58,531 bases of DNA, from NCBI GenBank assembly GCA_030431375.1, contig JAUIIY010000002.1:85379-143909 (forward strand), written 5' to 3'. Below the pieces are notes generated by a model that saw only the letters and a program-made list of their open reading frames with translations, made no database searches and was not told where the DNA came from. Shown in pieces: positions 35,970 through 44,745 of the stretch. The translations under genes and the position numbers were made by a program. The first letter of the stretch is position 1. Each line of letters begins with the position of its first letter. This DNA comes from Alphaproteobacteria bacterium (lineage in GTDB: Bacteria; Pseudomonadota; Alphaproteobacteria; Rickettsiales; JABSSG01).

Positions 35970-37139
35970 ATGGCTGATACGGCTTCTAAGAAAAAATACC
36001 ATAAAACAACGATTTTACAAGTTCTTCCCGAATTGCACACAGGAGGCGTAGAGAGAGGTACTGTTGATATATCGCGAGAATTGGTCAAACAAGGTTTTAG
36101 ATCTATTGTAATATCAAATGGCGGTCACTTATCAGACTTAATAAAACAGTCGGGTGGTATACATTATAAAATGCCCGTACACAGCAAGAATCCTTTTGTA
36201 ATATATAAAAATATTAACCGAATCGCTAATATCATCAAAAAGGAAAAGGTAGATCTTATTCATGGCAGATCTAGGGCACCAGCCTGGAGTTGCTATTATG
36301 CTGCTAAAAAATGCAAAATCCCTTTTGTTACAACTTTCCATGGATTTTATAAATTCTCTAACATATTCAAGAAATTTTATAATTCTATCATGACAAAGGG
36401 TTATATGGTAATTGCCGTATCAGAATTTATAAAAGAATATATTTTGAGCAAATATACTATACCTGTTGATAATATTGAGGTGATTCACAGAGGCGTGGAT
36501 CTTGATTTATTTTCACCAGAAAAAGTTACTTTTCAAAGAATGAATAATATAGTTACGGAATGCAACATTCCTGAAGATAAAACTATAATTTGCCTGCCTG
36601 GGAGAGTCTCTAGATGGAAAGGTCATCACGTTTTGATAAATGCTCTTTCTTTGGTGAACTCAAAAAATTTTCACTGTATCTTCGTTGGGGATTATAACAA
36701 AAAACCAAAATATAAGAATGAATTGATAGATTTAATCAAAGAGAAAAATTTGGTAGATAATGTATCATTCACTGGCAACATTCGAGACATGGCGTCTGCG
36801 TATAAATTATCAGATATTATTGTCTCTGCCTCTACAGAGCCAGAAGCTTTTGGTAGGGTAGCAATTGAGGGGCAGGCAATGAAAAAAATTGTAATTGCCT
36901 CAAATATCGGCGGCTCTAAAGAAACCATAAAAGATGGAAAAACAGGGTTTCTTTTTGAAAGCTCGAATCACGAGGATTTAGCAAAGAAAATTGAAAAAAT
37001 ATTAAATATGGATACTCAAGAGATCCAAAATATAGGTGACCAGGCTCGCACCCATATTCTTGCTAATTTCTCTCTGGATTTAATGCTGAATAAGACCATA
37101 GATTTATATAAAAAAGCGATTGAATCTTTCAGGGATTAG
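35970..37139 (+). CDS. Glycosyltransferase family 4
   Basis: The 389-residue GT-B enzyme has the N-terminal LQVLPELHTGGVERGTVD loop (the GGxE-type acceptor/phosphate loop), ending in the C-terminal nucleotide-sugar site with CLPGRVSRWKGH, SASTEPEAFGRVAIEGQAM (the EX7E motif) and NIGGSKETI. It is cytoplasmic or membrane-peripheral and most likely builds lipopolysaccharide or another surface glycan. The donor sugar cannot be told. The start is only 7 bases from the divergent esterase and no Shine-Dalgarno is seen. Confidence 0.9.
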   Translation: MADTASKKKYHKTTILQVLPELHTGGVERGTVDISRELVKQGFRSIVISNGGHLSDLIKQSGGIHYKMPVHSKNPFVIYKNINRIANIIKKEKVDLIHGRSRAPAWSCYYAAKKCKIPFVTTFHGFYKFSNIFKKFYNSIMTKGYMVIAVSEFIKEYILSKYTIPVDNIEVIHRGVDLDLFSPEKVTFQRMNNIVTECNIPEDKTIICLPGRVSRWKGHHVLINALSLVNSKNFHCIFVGDYNKKPKYKNELIDLIKEKNLVDNVSFTGNIRDMASAYKLSDIIVSASTEPEAFGRVAIEGQAMKKIVIASNIGGSKETIKDGKTGFLFESSNHEDLAKKIEKILNMDTQEIQNIGDQARTHILANFSLDLMLNKTIDLYKKAIESFRD

Positions 37140-37142
37140 AGG

Positions 37143-37364
37143 CTAAAAACTTACTTCCTCGGTTTCTTCCTCAGAAATAATTTTTTCCACTTTTAGCTTT
37201 GCCTCTTTTAAAAGCAAATCACATCTCTTTTTCAACTCTACACCCCTTTCATATTTTTGTACTATCAAATCAAGTGCATTATCCTTAGTTTCGACGTCCT
37301 GAACTATTTCCTGAAGCTCTCTCAAAGCCTCTTCAAAGCTCATTTCTTTTACATTTTTTTGCAT
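37143..37364 (-). CDS. xseB: Exodeoxyribonuclease VII small subunit
   Basis: XseB subunits assemble with XseA to degrade single-stranded DNA. ATG at 37364 (MQKNVKEMSFEEALRELQEI) gives 73 residues, close to the family length; a longer frame to 37442 adds an unrelated N-terminus. The helical hairpin pattern is conserved: MSFEEALRELQEIVQDVE, then YERGVELKKRCDLLLKEAKLKVE. xseA is not in the window. Confidence 0.92.
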   Translation of the reverse strand: MQKNVKEMSFEEALRELQEIVQDVETKDNALDLIVQKYERGVELKKRCDLLLKEAKLKVEKIISEEETEEVSF

Positions 37365-37489
37365 TTTTATCGCTTTATTTAAACAACTAAAGTTAATAAT
37401 AATATATTCAGAGATGCAAGCAAGGCTTTTCATCTTACTCAAAAAAACATATATTGCCTATTATCTATCTAAATTAAAATCTATATAAA

Positions 37490-39616
37490 GTGAATCAATT
37501 ACCTGAATACCTAGCAAATCTTAACAAACAACAAATGGAAGCAGCCAAATATGTGGCTGGACCTTCATTGATATTAGCCGGAGCTGGAACTGGAAAAACA
37601 ACAGTCGTTGTCAGTAAAATAACATATTTGATAGATCATGGCATTGTTGCCCCCGACAATATTTTAGCAGTCACCTTTACAAATAAGGCTGCCAACGAAA
37701 TGAATCAGAGGATTTCAAACCATTTATACTACAAACTGCCTTGGGTTGGAACTTTTCACTCTATTGCATTAAAAATTCTGCGAACATATCATGAAGAGGC
37801 TGGCCTCAATCAAAATTTTGTGGTTATTGACACCTCAGATCAGTTAAAAATCATACAAAATATTTTGGAAGACCGTAATTTAAGTAAAAACGATTTTTGC
37901 CCCAAGGCTACCTTAAATATTATACAAAATTGGAAAGATAGCGGCCTTGCTCCTGATGATGTGGATAATAGTGATCTACAGAGCTCATTACATGAATTTG
38001 CTAAATCTATCTATTCCTCATATCAAAATCAGTTACAAAAGATGGATGCAGTTGATTTCGGTGATATTATTCTAAAAAATGTGAAGCTCTTTCAGAATTA
38101 CCAGTTCATTCTTTCTGAATATCAAAGGCAGTTCCGTTTCATCTTCGTCGATGAGTATCAAGATACTAACACAGTACAATATATCTGGCTGCGCATGCTA
38201 TCACAATCAGATAACGTAGTTTGTTGCGTTGGGGATGACGACCAATCTATATATGGGTGGCGAGGAGCAAAAATTGGTAACATACTAAGATTTGAAGATG
38301 ATTTTTCCAATGCCAAGATTTTTAAGTTAGAGCAAAATTATCGCTCAAACCACTCTATATTGGAAGTTGCGTCAAACTTAATAGCTCATAATGCTACAAG
38401 ATATAAAAAACATCTTTGGACTGATTCAACCACGCATAATAATAAAGTTATCCTTAAATTAACCTGGAATGATCTAGAGGAATCTAGTTTTATTGCACAT
38501 AAAATCACTGAAACATCCCTGAAAGAGGAAACACCATTATCAGAAATAGCTATATTAGTTAGGGCATCTTTTCAGACAAGGGTAATTGAAGAAGCTTTAA
38601 TCGCAAATGCAATTTCCTATAAAATTATAGGCGGACAAAAATTTTATGATCGTATGGAAATAAAAGACATAATTGCCTTTTTGAAGCTAAGCGCCCGACC
38701 AAATGATGATATATCTATATTAAGAGTGATAAATAAACCAAAAAGGGGAATAGGCAAAACTACTATTACCAAAATTAGAAATATCGCAAATGAGCAGAAT
38801 ATTTCTTTTTTTGAAGCCACAAAACAACTAATTGCGGCAAAAGGATTCTCCAAAAAAATCGATGAATCTTTATGCGAGTTTATAAAATTAATTGATGATT
38901 GGAACAAAATCTCTTCAGACCTATCTCCTAATGAAATATTAGATGAGGTTATTAGGTCGACTAAGTACGTAGACTGCCTCAAAATGGAGAAAACACTTGA
39001 GGCTCAGACGAGAATCGAGAATATCAACGAATTTAAATCTGCATTATCAGAATATGAAAATTTAGATGACTTCTTTGAACATATTACTTTAGTTTCTGAT
39101 ACAGATGACCTCAGCTCAGATAATCTAGTCAATGTTATGACATTGCATGCAGCAAAAGGCCTAGAATTTGATACAGTCTTTTTACCTGGTTGGGAGGAAG
39201 GACTTTTCCCTCATCAAAAATCTATTGAAGAAAAAGGCAATCTGGGCTTAGAGGAAGAAAGACGCCTGGCCTACGTAGGAATAACGCGTGCTAAAAATAA
39301 ATTATTCATATCCTGCGCATCATCGCGGCGAATGTTCAACCAATTCATCAATAGTTTGCCATCGAGATTTATAGCCGAACTCCCTGAACAACATATTATG
39401 AAAATTGGATTTAATCGCCATCAATATAACGATTCCTATATCCCTACCCCCCAAAATAATAATATTACTAAAAAAACTGAGTCTTTGCCTACAAAGGTTT
39501 TTCACCAGAAATTTGGTAAAGGTGTTGTCATTAGAAAAGACGGGGAGCTGCTTGAAGTTTGCTTCGATTCGGTAGGAATAAAAAAGATTATGAGACAATT
39601 TCTCAAGGAAATTTGA
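37490..39616 (+). CDS. uvrD: DNA helicase II, UvrD/PcrA type
   Basis: SF1A helicase of nucleotide-excision and mismatch repair. The 708-residue protein starts with GTG (NQLPEYLANLNKQQMEAA). Walker A is AGAGTGKTT with K36, Walker B region FVDEYQDTN, then GDDDQSIYGWRGA and motif V/VI MTLHAAKGLEFDTVFLPG and YVGITRAK. The C-terminal FGKGVVIRKDG tail matches the PcrA/UvrD tudor-like segment that contacts RNA polymerase. It is divergent from xseB; its stop is one base from the tRNA-Phe 3' end. Confidence 0.97.
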   Translation: MNQLPEYLANLNKQQMEAAKYVAGPSLILAGAGTGKTTVVVSKITYLIDHGIVAPDNILAVTFTNKAANEMNQRISNHLYYKLPWVGTFHSIALKILRTYHEEAGLNQNFVVIDTSDQLKIIQNILEDRNLSKNDFCPKATLNIIQNWKDSGLAPDDVDNSDLQSSLHEFAKSIYSSYQNQLQKMDAVDFGDIILKNVKLFQNYQFILSEYQRQFRFIFVDEYQDTNTVQYIWLRMLSQSDNVVCCVGDDDQSIYGWRGAKIGNILRFEDDFSNAKIFKLEQNYRSNHSILEVASNLIAHNATRYKKHLWTDSTTHNNKVILKLTWNDLEESSFIAHKITETSLKEETPLSEIAILVRASFQTRVIEEALIANAISYKIIGGQKFYDRMEIKDIIAFLKLSARPNDDISILRVINKPKRGIGKTTITKIRNIANEQNISFFEATKQLIAAKGFSKKIDESLCEFIKLIDDWNKISSDLSPNEILDEVIRSTKYVDCLKMEKTLEAQTRIENINEFKSALSEYENLDDFFEHITLVSDTDDLSSDNLVNVMTLHAAKGLEFDTVFLPGWEEGLFPHQKSIEEKGNLGLEEERRLAYVGITRAKNKLFISCASSRRMFNQFINSLPSRFIAELPEQHIMKIGFNRHQYNDSYIPTPQNNNITKKTESLPTKVFHQKFGKGVVIRKDGELLEVCFDSVGIKKIMRQFLKEI

Positions 39617-39617
39617 A

Positions 39618-39693
39618 TGGTGGCTGGACCAGGAATCGAACCAGGGACACAAGGATTTTCAGTCCTTTGCTCTACCAACTGAGCTATCCAGCC
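39618..39693 (-). tRNA. tRNA-Phe (GAA)
   Basis: The 76-base minus-strand sequence starts GGCTGGATAGCTCAGTTGGT and ends with encoded CCA. The acceptor stem GGCTGGA/TCCAGCC is perfect. The anticodon loop CTGAAAA gives anticodon GAA. The T arm has GGTTCGATT. Its 3' end lies one base from the uvrD stop codon on the other strand. Confidence 0.98.
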
Positions 39694-39747
39694 AACAATT
39701 CGTTTTGTAAATTATATGAAAAATAATTTTTTGTCGAGAAGAAATCT

Positions 39748-40614
39748 CTAATTTCTCTTTATATTATTCAGAATTTGTAAAATTCTATCTAATTCCTGGA
39801 AGTTTTTGAACTTCAGCAGCACCTCTCCACTATGATTCGACTTAGCCCTGATTTTCAGATCCATAGCTAATTTTTCAGACATAATATTTTCCAAAGAGCT
39901 CAAATCTTCTGTTTTTAAAAGCTGGCTCTTTCTTTTCTTCTTCGCCTTAGCCTGTTTCTCGGATAATAGCTCTTCAGTCTCTCTAACAGAAAGCTGGTTT
40001 TTGACCACATGATCCGCTATCTCTTCAACATTGTTTTTCCCAACCATTACTTTTGCATGACCAAAAGACAATTTGCCTTCCTCTATCATTTTTATTACTT
40101 TTTCTGGTAATTTTAAAAGTCTGATTAGGTTTGTTACGTAAGTTCTGCTTTTTCCGAGAGCTTTGGCCAGGCTTTCTTGCGAATGGTCGGTTCTAGACAA
40201 AATCTCATTACATGCTCTTGCTTCCTCTATCGGGCCTAAATCATCTCTTTGAATATTCTCTATCAAAGCAATTTCTAATATCGACTTCTCATCAATATTT
40301 TTTACTATAACCGGGACCCGTTCTAAACCAGCCAGTTTTGAGGCTCTATAACGTCTTTCTCCAGCAATGATGACATATTTGCCTTTGTTTTTCTTATTAA
40401 CTAAAATCGGATTGATAAGCCCTTGAGATTTTATAGATTCTGCTAATTCATTGATTTTTTTGTCGTCAAAGAACTTTCTTGGTTGGTTCTTATTTACCTC
40501 TAGGTCATTAATATCCACTAATAGGGATGATACTTGATTATCAAATGCATTCTCTTTGCCTTGGTCACCAAAAAGTGAAGATAATCCCATACCTAAAGCT
40601 GATTTCTTAGACAT
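39748..40614 (-). CDS. parB: Chromosome partitioning protein ParB
   Basis: ParB is a CTP-dependent DNA clamp loaded at parS near the origin. The 288-residue protein has the GERRYRA CTP-binding box (IAGERRYRASKLAGLERVP), NIQRDDLGPIEEA, and the helix-turn-helix SLAKALGKSRTYVTNLIRLL, plus a C-terminal dimerisation domain (ENIMSEKLAMDLKI). It overlaps parA by 8 bases. A parS-like site lies 1.3 kb away in rsmG. Confidence 0.97.
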   Translation of the reverse strand: MSKKSALGMGLSSLFGDQGKENAFDNQVSSLLVDINDLEVNKNQPRKFFDDKKINELAESIKSQGLINPILVNKKNKGKYVIIAGERRYRASKLAGLERVPVIVKNIDEKSILEIALIENIQRDDLGPIEEARACNEILSRTDHSQESLAKALGKSRTYVTNLIRLLKLPEKVIKMIEEGKLSFGHAKVMVGKNNVEEIADHVVKNQLSVRETEELLSEKQAKAKKKRKSQLLKTEDLSSLENIMSEKLAMDLKIRAKSNHSGEVLLKFKNFQELDRILQILNNIKRN

Positions 40615-41383
40615 ATATACAATCCTTATCTAATATTTCCTTTGCCAAAGAGATATATGCTAATGAACCTGCACAACTCTCATCATATAATATGACCGGA
40701 AGACCATGGGATGGAGCTTCTGACACTCGAACATTTCGTGGAATTACAGTCCTAAACACTTTGTTGCCTAAACAATTCCTGACATCCTCTTCAACTAATG
40801 TACTTAAATTATTCCTTCTATCCATCATAGTGAGTACCACACCCTTTAACTCTAACGCCGGATTCAAATTCTCTTTTACCCTTTTAAACGTCTCAAGCAA
40901 ATGCTTTAGCCCCTCTAATGCGTAAAACTCACACTGTATTGGTATCAGAACAGAATCAGCGCAAGTAAGCGCGTTAATACTCAAGAACCCTAATGAGGGC
41001 GGACAATCAATAATTATATAATCATATTCTTTGAAGAATTTTCCAAAAATCTCTTTGTATAAAAACTGCGGCCTTGAATGTCTTGCTAACTCAACTTCTG
41101 CTGCAGCCAGATTTACTGACGACGCAATAATATCAACATTCGGTATAAGAGAAGATTTTACTGCATCTGCAGGCGAACATTTGCCTGAAATCACATCATA
41201 CATACTTACCGAACGGTCTGCGAAAGAAACTCCCATGCCAGTTGAGGCATTTCCCTGAGGGTCATTATCAATAAGCAAAACCTCATTGCCTAAAGCTGCA
41301 AGCGAGGTAGCCAAGTTACAAGCAGTCGTTGTTTTTCCAACCCCACCCTTCTGATTAACCAATGCTATAATTTCTTTTGTCAT
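40607..41383 (-). CDS. parA: Chromosome partitioning ATPase ParA (Soj)
   Basis: ParA is a Walker-type ATPase that moves ParB-parS complexes. The 258-residue protein has the deviant Walker A KGGVGKTTTA (residues 12-21), DNDPQGNAS and the IIDCPPSLGFLS motif. No N-terminal helix-turn-helix, so it is the small chromosomal type. It overlaps rsmG by 4 bases. Confidence 0.98.
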   Translation of the reverse strand: MTKEIIALVNQKGGVGKTTTACNLATSLAALGNEVLLIDNDPQGNASTGMGVSFADRSVSMYDVISGKCSPADAVKSSLIPNVDIIASSVNLAAAEVELARHSRPQFLYKEIFGKFFKEYDYIIIDCPPSLGFLSINALTCADSVLIPIQCEFYALEGLKHLLETFKRVKENLNPALELKGVVLTMMDRRNNLSTLVEEDVRNCLGNKVFRTVIPRNVRVSEAPSHGLPVILYDESCAGSLAYISLAKEILDKDCIYV

Positions 41384-41967
41384 TTTTTGTTCAAAATAAT
41401 AATTTTACTGGATTTACCGGTTACGCTATCTACAAGTTTATAATCAAATTGATATCTGTCTGATGCGTTATCAATTTCATTTTGATAAGACTCACCCTTA
41501 GGCAAAATATATTTTACATTGCGATCAAAATAATGCTCAGTAAGAGAAATAATATCTGATAAATCAGCAAACGCTCTACAAGTTATTACATCGAAATCGC
41601 CAATATTCATATTTTTTTCAAGCCTTAAATTTAGAATTTTCGCTTGTAATTTAAGCAGCGATTTAATTCTACACAGGAATTGGAATTTTTTGAAGCTCTT
41701 TTCAACTAAGGTAACATTAAAACCTAGCAAACTAAGAACAATTCCTGGCATTCCTGCACCACTTCCTATATCTAAAACTCTTGACTCCTTATTTATCAAA
41801 GGCTCTAGCTGAGCGCAATCCATAATGTGCCGCTCAATTACATTTGCAGCAGTAGAGTCACCTATTAGGTTTATTTTTTCATTCCACCTTAAAAGTTCAG
41901 CGATATATATTTCAAAATTCTCAGACGTTTCATGTGAAACATTTATGTTCTTGATAAATTCATGCAT
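41380..41967 (-). CDS. rsmG: 16S rRNA (guanine-527-N7)-methyltransferase RsmG
   Basis: Methylates G527 of 16S rRNA. ATG at 41967 (MHEFIKNINV) gives 195 residues, the family size; a start seven codons upstream is possible but lies further inside mnmG. SAM site VLDIGSGAGMPGIVLSLLG, and CRAFADLSDII toward the C-terminus. Its first codons carry the parS-like palindrome (residues N-V-S-H-E-T). It overlaps mnmG by 8 bases. Confidence 0.95.
   Translation of the reverse strand: MHEFIKNINVSHETSENFEIYIAELLRWNEKINLIGDSTAANVIERHIMDCAQLEPLINKESRVLDIGSGAGMPGIVLSLLGFNVTLVEKSFKKFQFLCRIKSLLKLQAKILNLRLEKNMNIGDFDVITCRAFADLSDIISLTEHYFDRNVKYILPKGESYQNEIDNASDRYQFDYKLVDSVTGKSSKIIILNKK
41926..41941. promoter_or_regulatory. 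Predicted parS site (ParB-binding palindrome)
   Basis: CGTTTCATGTGAAACA matches the universal parS consensus TGTTTCACGTGAAACA at 14 of 16 positions; the two 6-base half-sites GTTTCA and TGAAAC are both intact. It lies inside rsmG, just upstream of parA-parB, about 13 kb from the predicted oriC. No second near-match was noticed in the window by eye. Confidence 0.8.
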
Positions 41968-43816
41968 TGCTATTCTTTTGTAATGCAACTAAGAGCGAGG
42001 TAATTGCAGCAGGCGTTATACCTGGGATCCTTGCTGCCTCACCAACTGAGGCAGGCCTCCTATCCGAGAACTTCTCTACTGATTCAAGCGAAAGACCACA
42101 AACGCTTTTATAGTCAAAATTTGATGGTATCAAACGCTCTTCATTTTTTCTGAAATTAGATATATCTAGATTTTGCCTATCTAAATAACTATTATATTTT
42201 GCAGAAATTGAGACTTGTAGCCAAGCCTCATCTGAAAATGTTTGCTCTATATCAGACAGGAAATCTCTTTTGATGACATCTGTTTCAATAGAAGGATAGC
42301 TCAGAAACTCAAATAAAGATCTCCTTATTCCATCTTGAGACATTTTATGTCCCTTCGAAATATATGTTGCAGGCGTATATTTCTCAGATTTCAACAGATT
42401 AGATAACTTCGCAATCTCTTGCTCTTTCTCCTTAAATGTTTTGTAGCGGCTTTCTTCTACTAAACCAACCTCAAATCCTTTTTCAGTTAGTCTTTGGTCC
42501 GCATTATCAGAGCGTAAATTTAGCCTATATTCGGATCTTGAAGTAAACATCCTATATGGCTCCCTAGTACCATGTATAATAAGGTCATCTATCATAACAC
42601 CAATATATGAACTAGCCCTATCCAAAATGAAATTTTTATTATCTAGTTTTAAAGCTGCATTTGCTCCAGCAACAAGCCCCTGACCGGCAGCTTCTTCATA
42701 ACCTGTTGTTCCGTTAATTTGACCAGCAAGAAACAAACCTTCAATCTTTTTTGTTTCTAAGCTGCTCTTCAGCTCTGTTGGCTCAACATAATCATATTCG
42801 ATAGCATATCCGTGCCTAACAATCTTACAATTCTCAAAACCTGTTATGGAATGGATATAGTTTTCTTGCACGTCCCTTGGCAATGCTGTGGAGATTCCAT
42901 TTGGATAAATCAAATCACTATTCAGTCCCTCTGGCTCGATAAAAACTTGGTGACTTTCCTTCTCAGCAAAACGCATAATTTTATCTTCGATTGAAGGACA
43001 ATATCGCGGCCCTTTTGAACCAATAACCCCGGAATACATAGGTGATTTAGATATATTATCTCTTATGATTTGGTGCGTTTTTGCTGTTGTTCTAGTTACA
43101 TAGCAATTAATTTGAGGAACTGTAATTTTATCATTTAAATATGAAAAAGGCTCGGGAATTACATCTCCTGGCTGAACCTCAACAACTCCATAATTTATAC
43201 TGTCTCGTAAAATACGAGGAGGAGTTCCCGTTTTTAAACGTCCCATTTTAAATTTTTGTGAATATAGAGAACCAGCTAAACTAACAGACGGATCTTCACC
43301 TATTCTACCAGCTTTTATTCTCTCATCACCTATATGTATCAAACCATTTAGAAAAGTACCTGTTGTTACAACAAGAGCGCTACACAAAACTTTGCCATGA
43401 TTCTTTGTTGTTATGCTAGAAATTTTATTATTTAGTACTTCAAAAGCTTCAGCTGAATCATACATAATCTCTAAATTTTTTTGTTTAGATAATATATCTG
43501 AAACAGCAATTTTATATAAATCTCGATCTGCTTGAGCTCTTGGTCCCCAAACGGCAGGACCTTTTCTTTTGTTTAATATTTTATAGTGAATACCAGCCAT
43601 ATCAATGGCTCTGGCCATAATTCCGTCCAACGCATCTATCTCTTTTACTATAGTTCCTTTTGCAATCCCTCCAATAGCAGGATTACAGGACATTTCACCC
43701 AAATTTTCTGGCTTTAAAGTTAAAAGCAAGGTTTTGGCCCCAATTCTTGCAGAAGCGCAAGCAGCCTCCACTCCAGCATGTCCACCACCTATTACTATTA
43801 CGTCGTACTTGTTCAT
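41960..43816 (-). CDS. mnmG: tRNA uridine 5-carboxymethylaminomethyl modification enzyme MnmG (GidA)
   Basis: With MnmE, MnmG modifies the wobble uridine of several tRNAs using FAD. The 618-residue protein has the N-terminal FAD motif VIGGGHAGVEAA (residues 8-19), MSCNPAIGGIAKG, the GRLKTGTPPR signature and the DDLI..GTREPYRMFTSRSEYRL segment. The C-terminal helical domain is complete. Upstream of rsmG, the common gidA-gidB order. Confidence 0.98.
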   Translation of the reverse strand: MNKYDVIVIGGGHAGVEAACASARIGAKTLLLTLKPENLGEMSCNPAIGGIAKGTIVKEIDALDGIMARAIDMAGIHYKILNKRKGPAVWGPRAQADRDLYKIAVSDILSKQKNLEIMYDSAEAFEVLNNKISSITTKNHGKVLCSALVVTTGTFLNGLIHIGDERIKAGRIGEDPSVSLAGSLYSQKFKMGRLKTGTPPRILRDSINYGVVEVQPGDVIPEPFSYLNDKITVPQINCYVTRTTAKTHQIIRDNISKSPMYSGVIGSKGPRYCPSIEDKIMRFAEKESHQVFIEPEGLNSDLIYPNGISTALPRDVQENYIHSITGFENCKIVRHGYAIEYDYVEPTELKSSLETKKIEGLFLAGQINGTTGYEEAAGQGLVAGANAALKLDNKNFILDRASSYIGVMIDDLIIHGTREPYRMFTSRSEYRLNLRSDNADQRLTEKGFEVGLVEESRYKTFKEKEQEIAKLSNLLKSEKYTPATYISKGHKMSQDGIRRSLFEFLSYPSIETDVIKRDFLSDIEQTFSDEAWLQVSISAKYNSYLDRQNLDISNFRKNEERLIPSNFDYKSVCGLSLESVEKFSDRRPASVGEAARIPGITPAAITSLLVALQKNSNA

Positions 43817-43840
43817 AATTTATTAACAATTTGTCACACA

Positions 43841-44272
43841 TTATTTAATATGTTTTGCTAACTTTAGCAAAGATTTTTTTAATGGATCTTGCTCAAGCTG
43901 TTCTTCTTGTTTCTCTGAAATTGCTTGTTTTGCTTGGGTGAAATCAAAATCTACATGTTTATTAGCATTTGCTTCGATAAAAAATTTTATATCTTTTATT
44001 TTTTCATCGGGCAAGAAGGCTCTTATATTACTAAGCATACCATTTTTGAAGTATGATGTCTGGCTCATAAGGGAGGGAGATTCTACCGCAACATATAAAC
44101 AGCTTTTAGTTATTTTTGTTGGAAATGAGAATTTATATAATTTGTCTCCTGCTATCTGTCTCCATTTGTCGACCACAAGCAAATAATGCCGGTCGATTTT
44201 TGCCGTTTTCGAAATCTTAAAAAATTGTTTTTTGATTATGTCATATAATGACGATGTGTTTCGAGTTTTCAT
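43841..44272 (-). CDS. dciA: DciA family protein (DUF721)
   Basis: DciA is the ancestral loader of the replicative helicase DnaB in bacteria lacking DnaC. The 143-residue protein has the DUF721 core pattern DKWRQIAGDKLYKFSFPTKI, then LYVAVESPSLMSQTSYFKNG (the hydrophobic strand-helix with a conserved Q) and LPDEKIKDIKF. It has a Lys/Glu-rich C-terminal tail. Position near the origin in the replication-segregation cluster fits. It overlaps rppH by 4 bases. Confidence 0.8.
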   Translation of the reverse strand: MKTRNTSSLYDIIKKQFFKISKTAKIDRHYLLVVDKWRQIAGDKLYKFSFPTKITKSCLYVAVESPSLMSQTSYFKNGMLSNIRAFLPDEKIKDIKFFIEANANKHVDFDFTQAKQAISEKQEEQLEQDPLKKSLLKLAKHIK

Positions 44273-44745
44273 TTAAAAGCAATGTTTTTAAATTCTTTTA
44301 CAAGCTCTTTATATATTCTTTTCTTAAAAGCAACTACCTCTAACGGTAGCTCATCAGGTTCAATCCATTTATACTCGCTAAACTCCTGATACTCATCCGC
44401 TTCCAAATTTATCTCTTCCTCTTTACCTAAAAACTCACAAAAAACCCATTTTTGTTTTTGTCCTCTATATTTTCCGTCCCATAATTTTGGTATAAAGAAT
44501 TCAGGCAAGTCGTAATAATGCCACTTCTTGCTTTCAGCTATTATTTTAATTGAAGTGATTCCAGTTTCTTCGCGGATTTCTCGTTTCACAGCCTCATCGA
44601 TTGTCTCATTATCATCGATCCCCCCCTGCGGCATCTGCCAAGCGTGAGTCTTAGTATCACATCTTTTACCAACAAAGACTTTTTTCTCTTTATTTATTAT
44701 AAAGGCACCAACACATCTCCTATAAGGTAAGCTTGCTTTATCCAT
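44269..44745 (-). CDS. rppH: RNA pyrophosphohydrolase RppH (Nudix)
   Basis: RppH removes pyrophosphate from 5' triphosphate mRNA and starts decay. The 158-residue protein has YRRCVGAFIINKEKKVFVG, WQMPQGGIDD, the Nudix box with REIREETGI, and the conserved WYYYDLP-like segment (KKWHYYDLPE) and KWVFCEFLG. Complete. It overlaps the neighbouring genes by 4 and 8 bases. Confidence 0.94.
   Translation of the reverse strand: MDKASLPYRRCVGAFIINKEKKVFVGKRCDTKTHAWQMPQGGIDDNETIDEAVKREIREETGITSIKIIAESKKWHYYDLPEFFIPKLWDGKYRGQKQKWVFCEFLGKEEEINLEADEYQEFSEYKWIEPDELPLEVVAFKKRIYKELVKEFKNIAFK

Noticed and set aside
35963-36088. N-terminal extension of the ABHD10-like esterase
   Set aside because: Would lie entirely inside the divergent glycosyltransferase gene and lacks hydrolase features.
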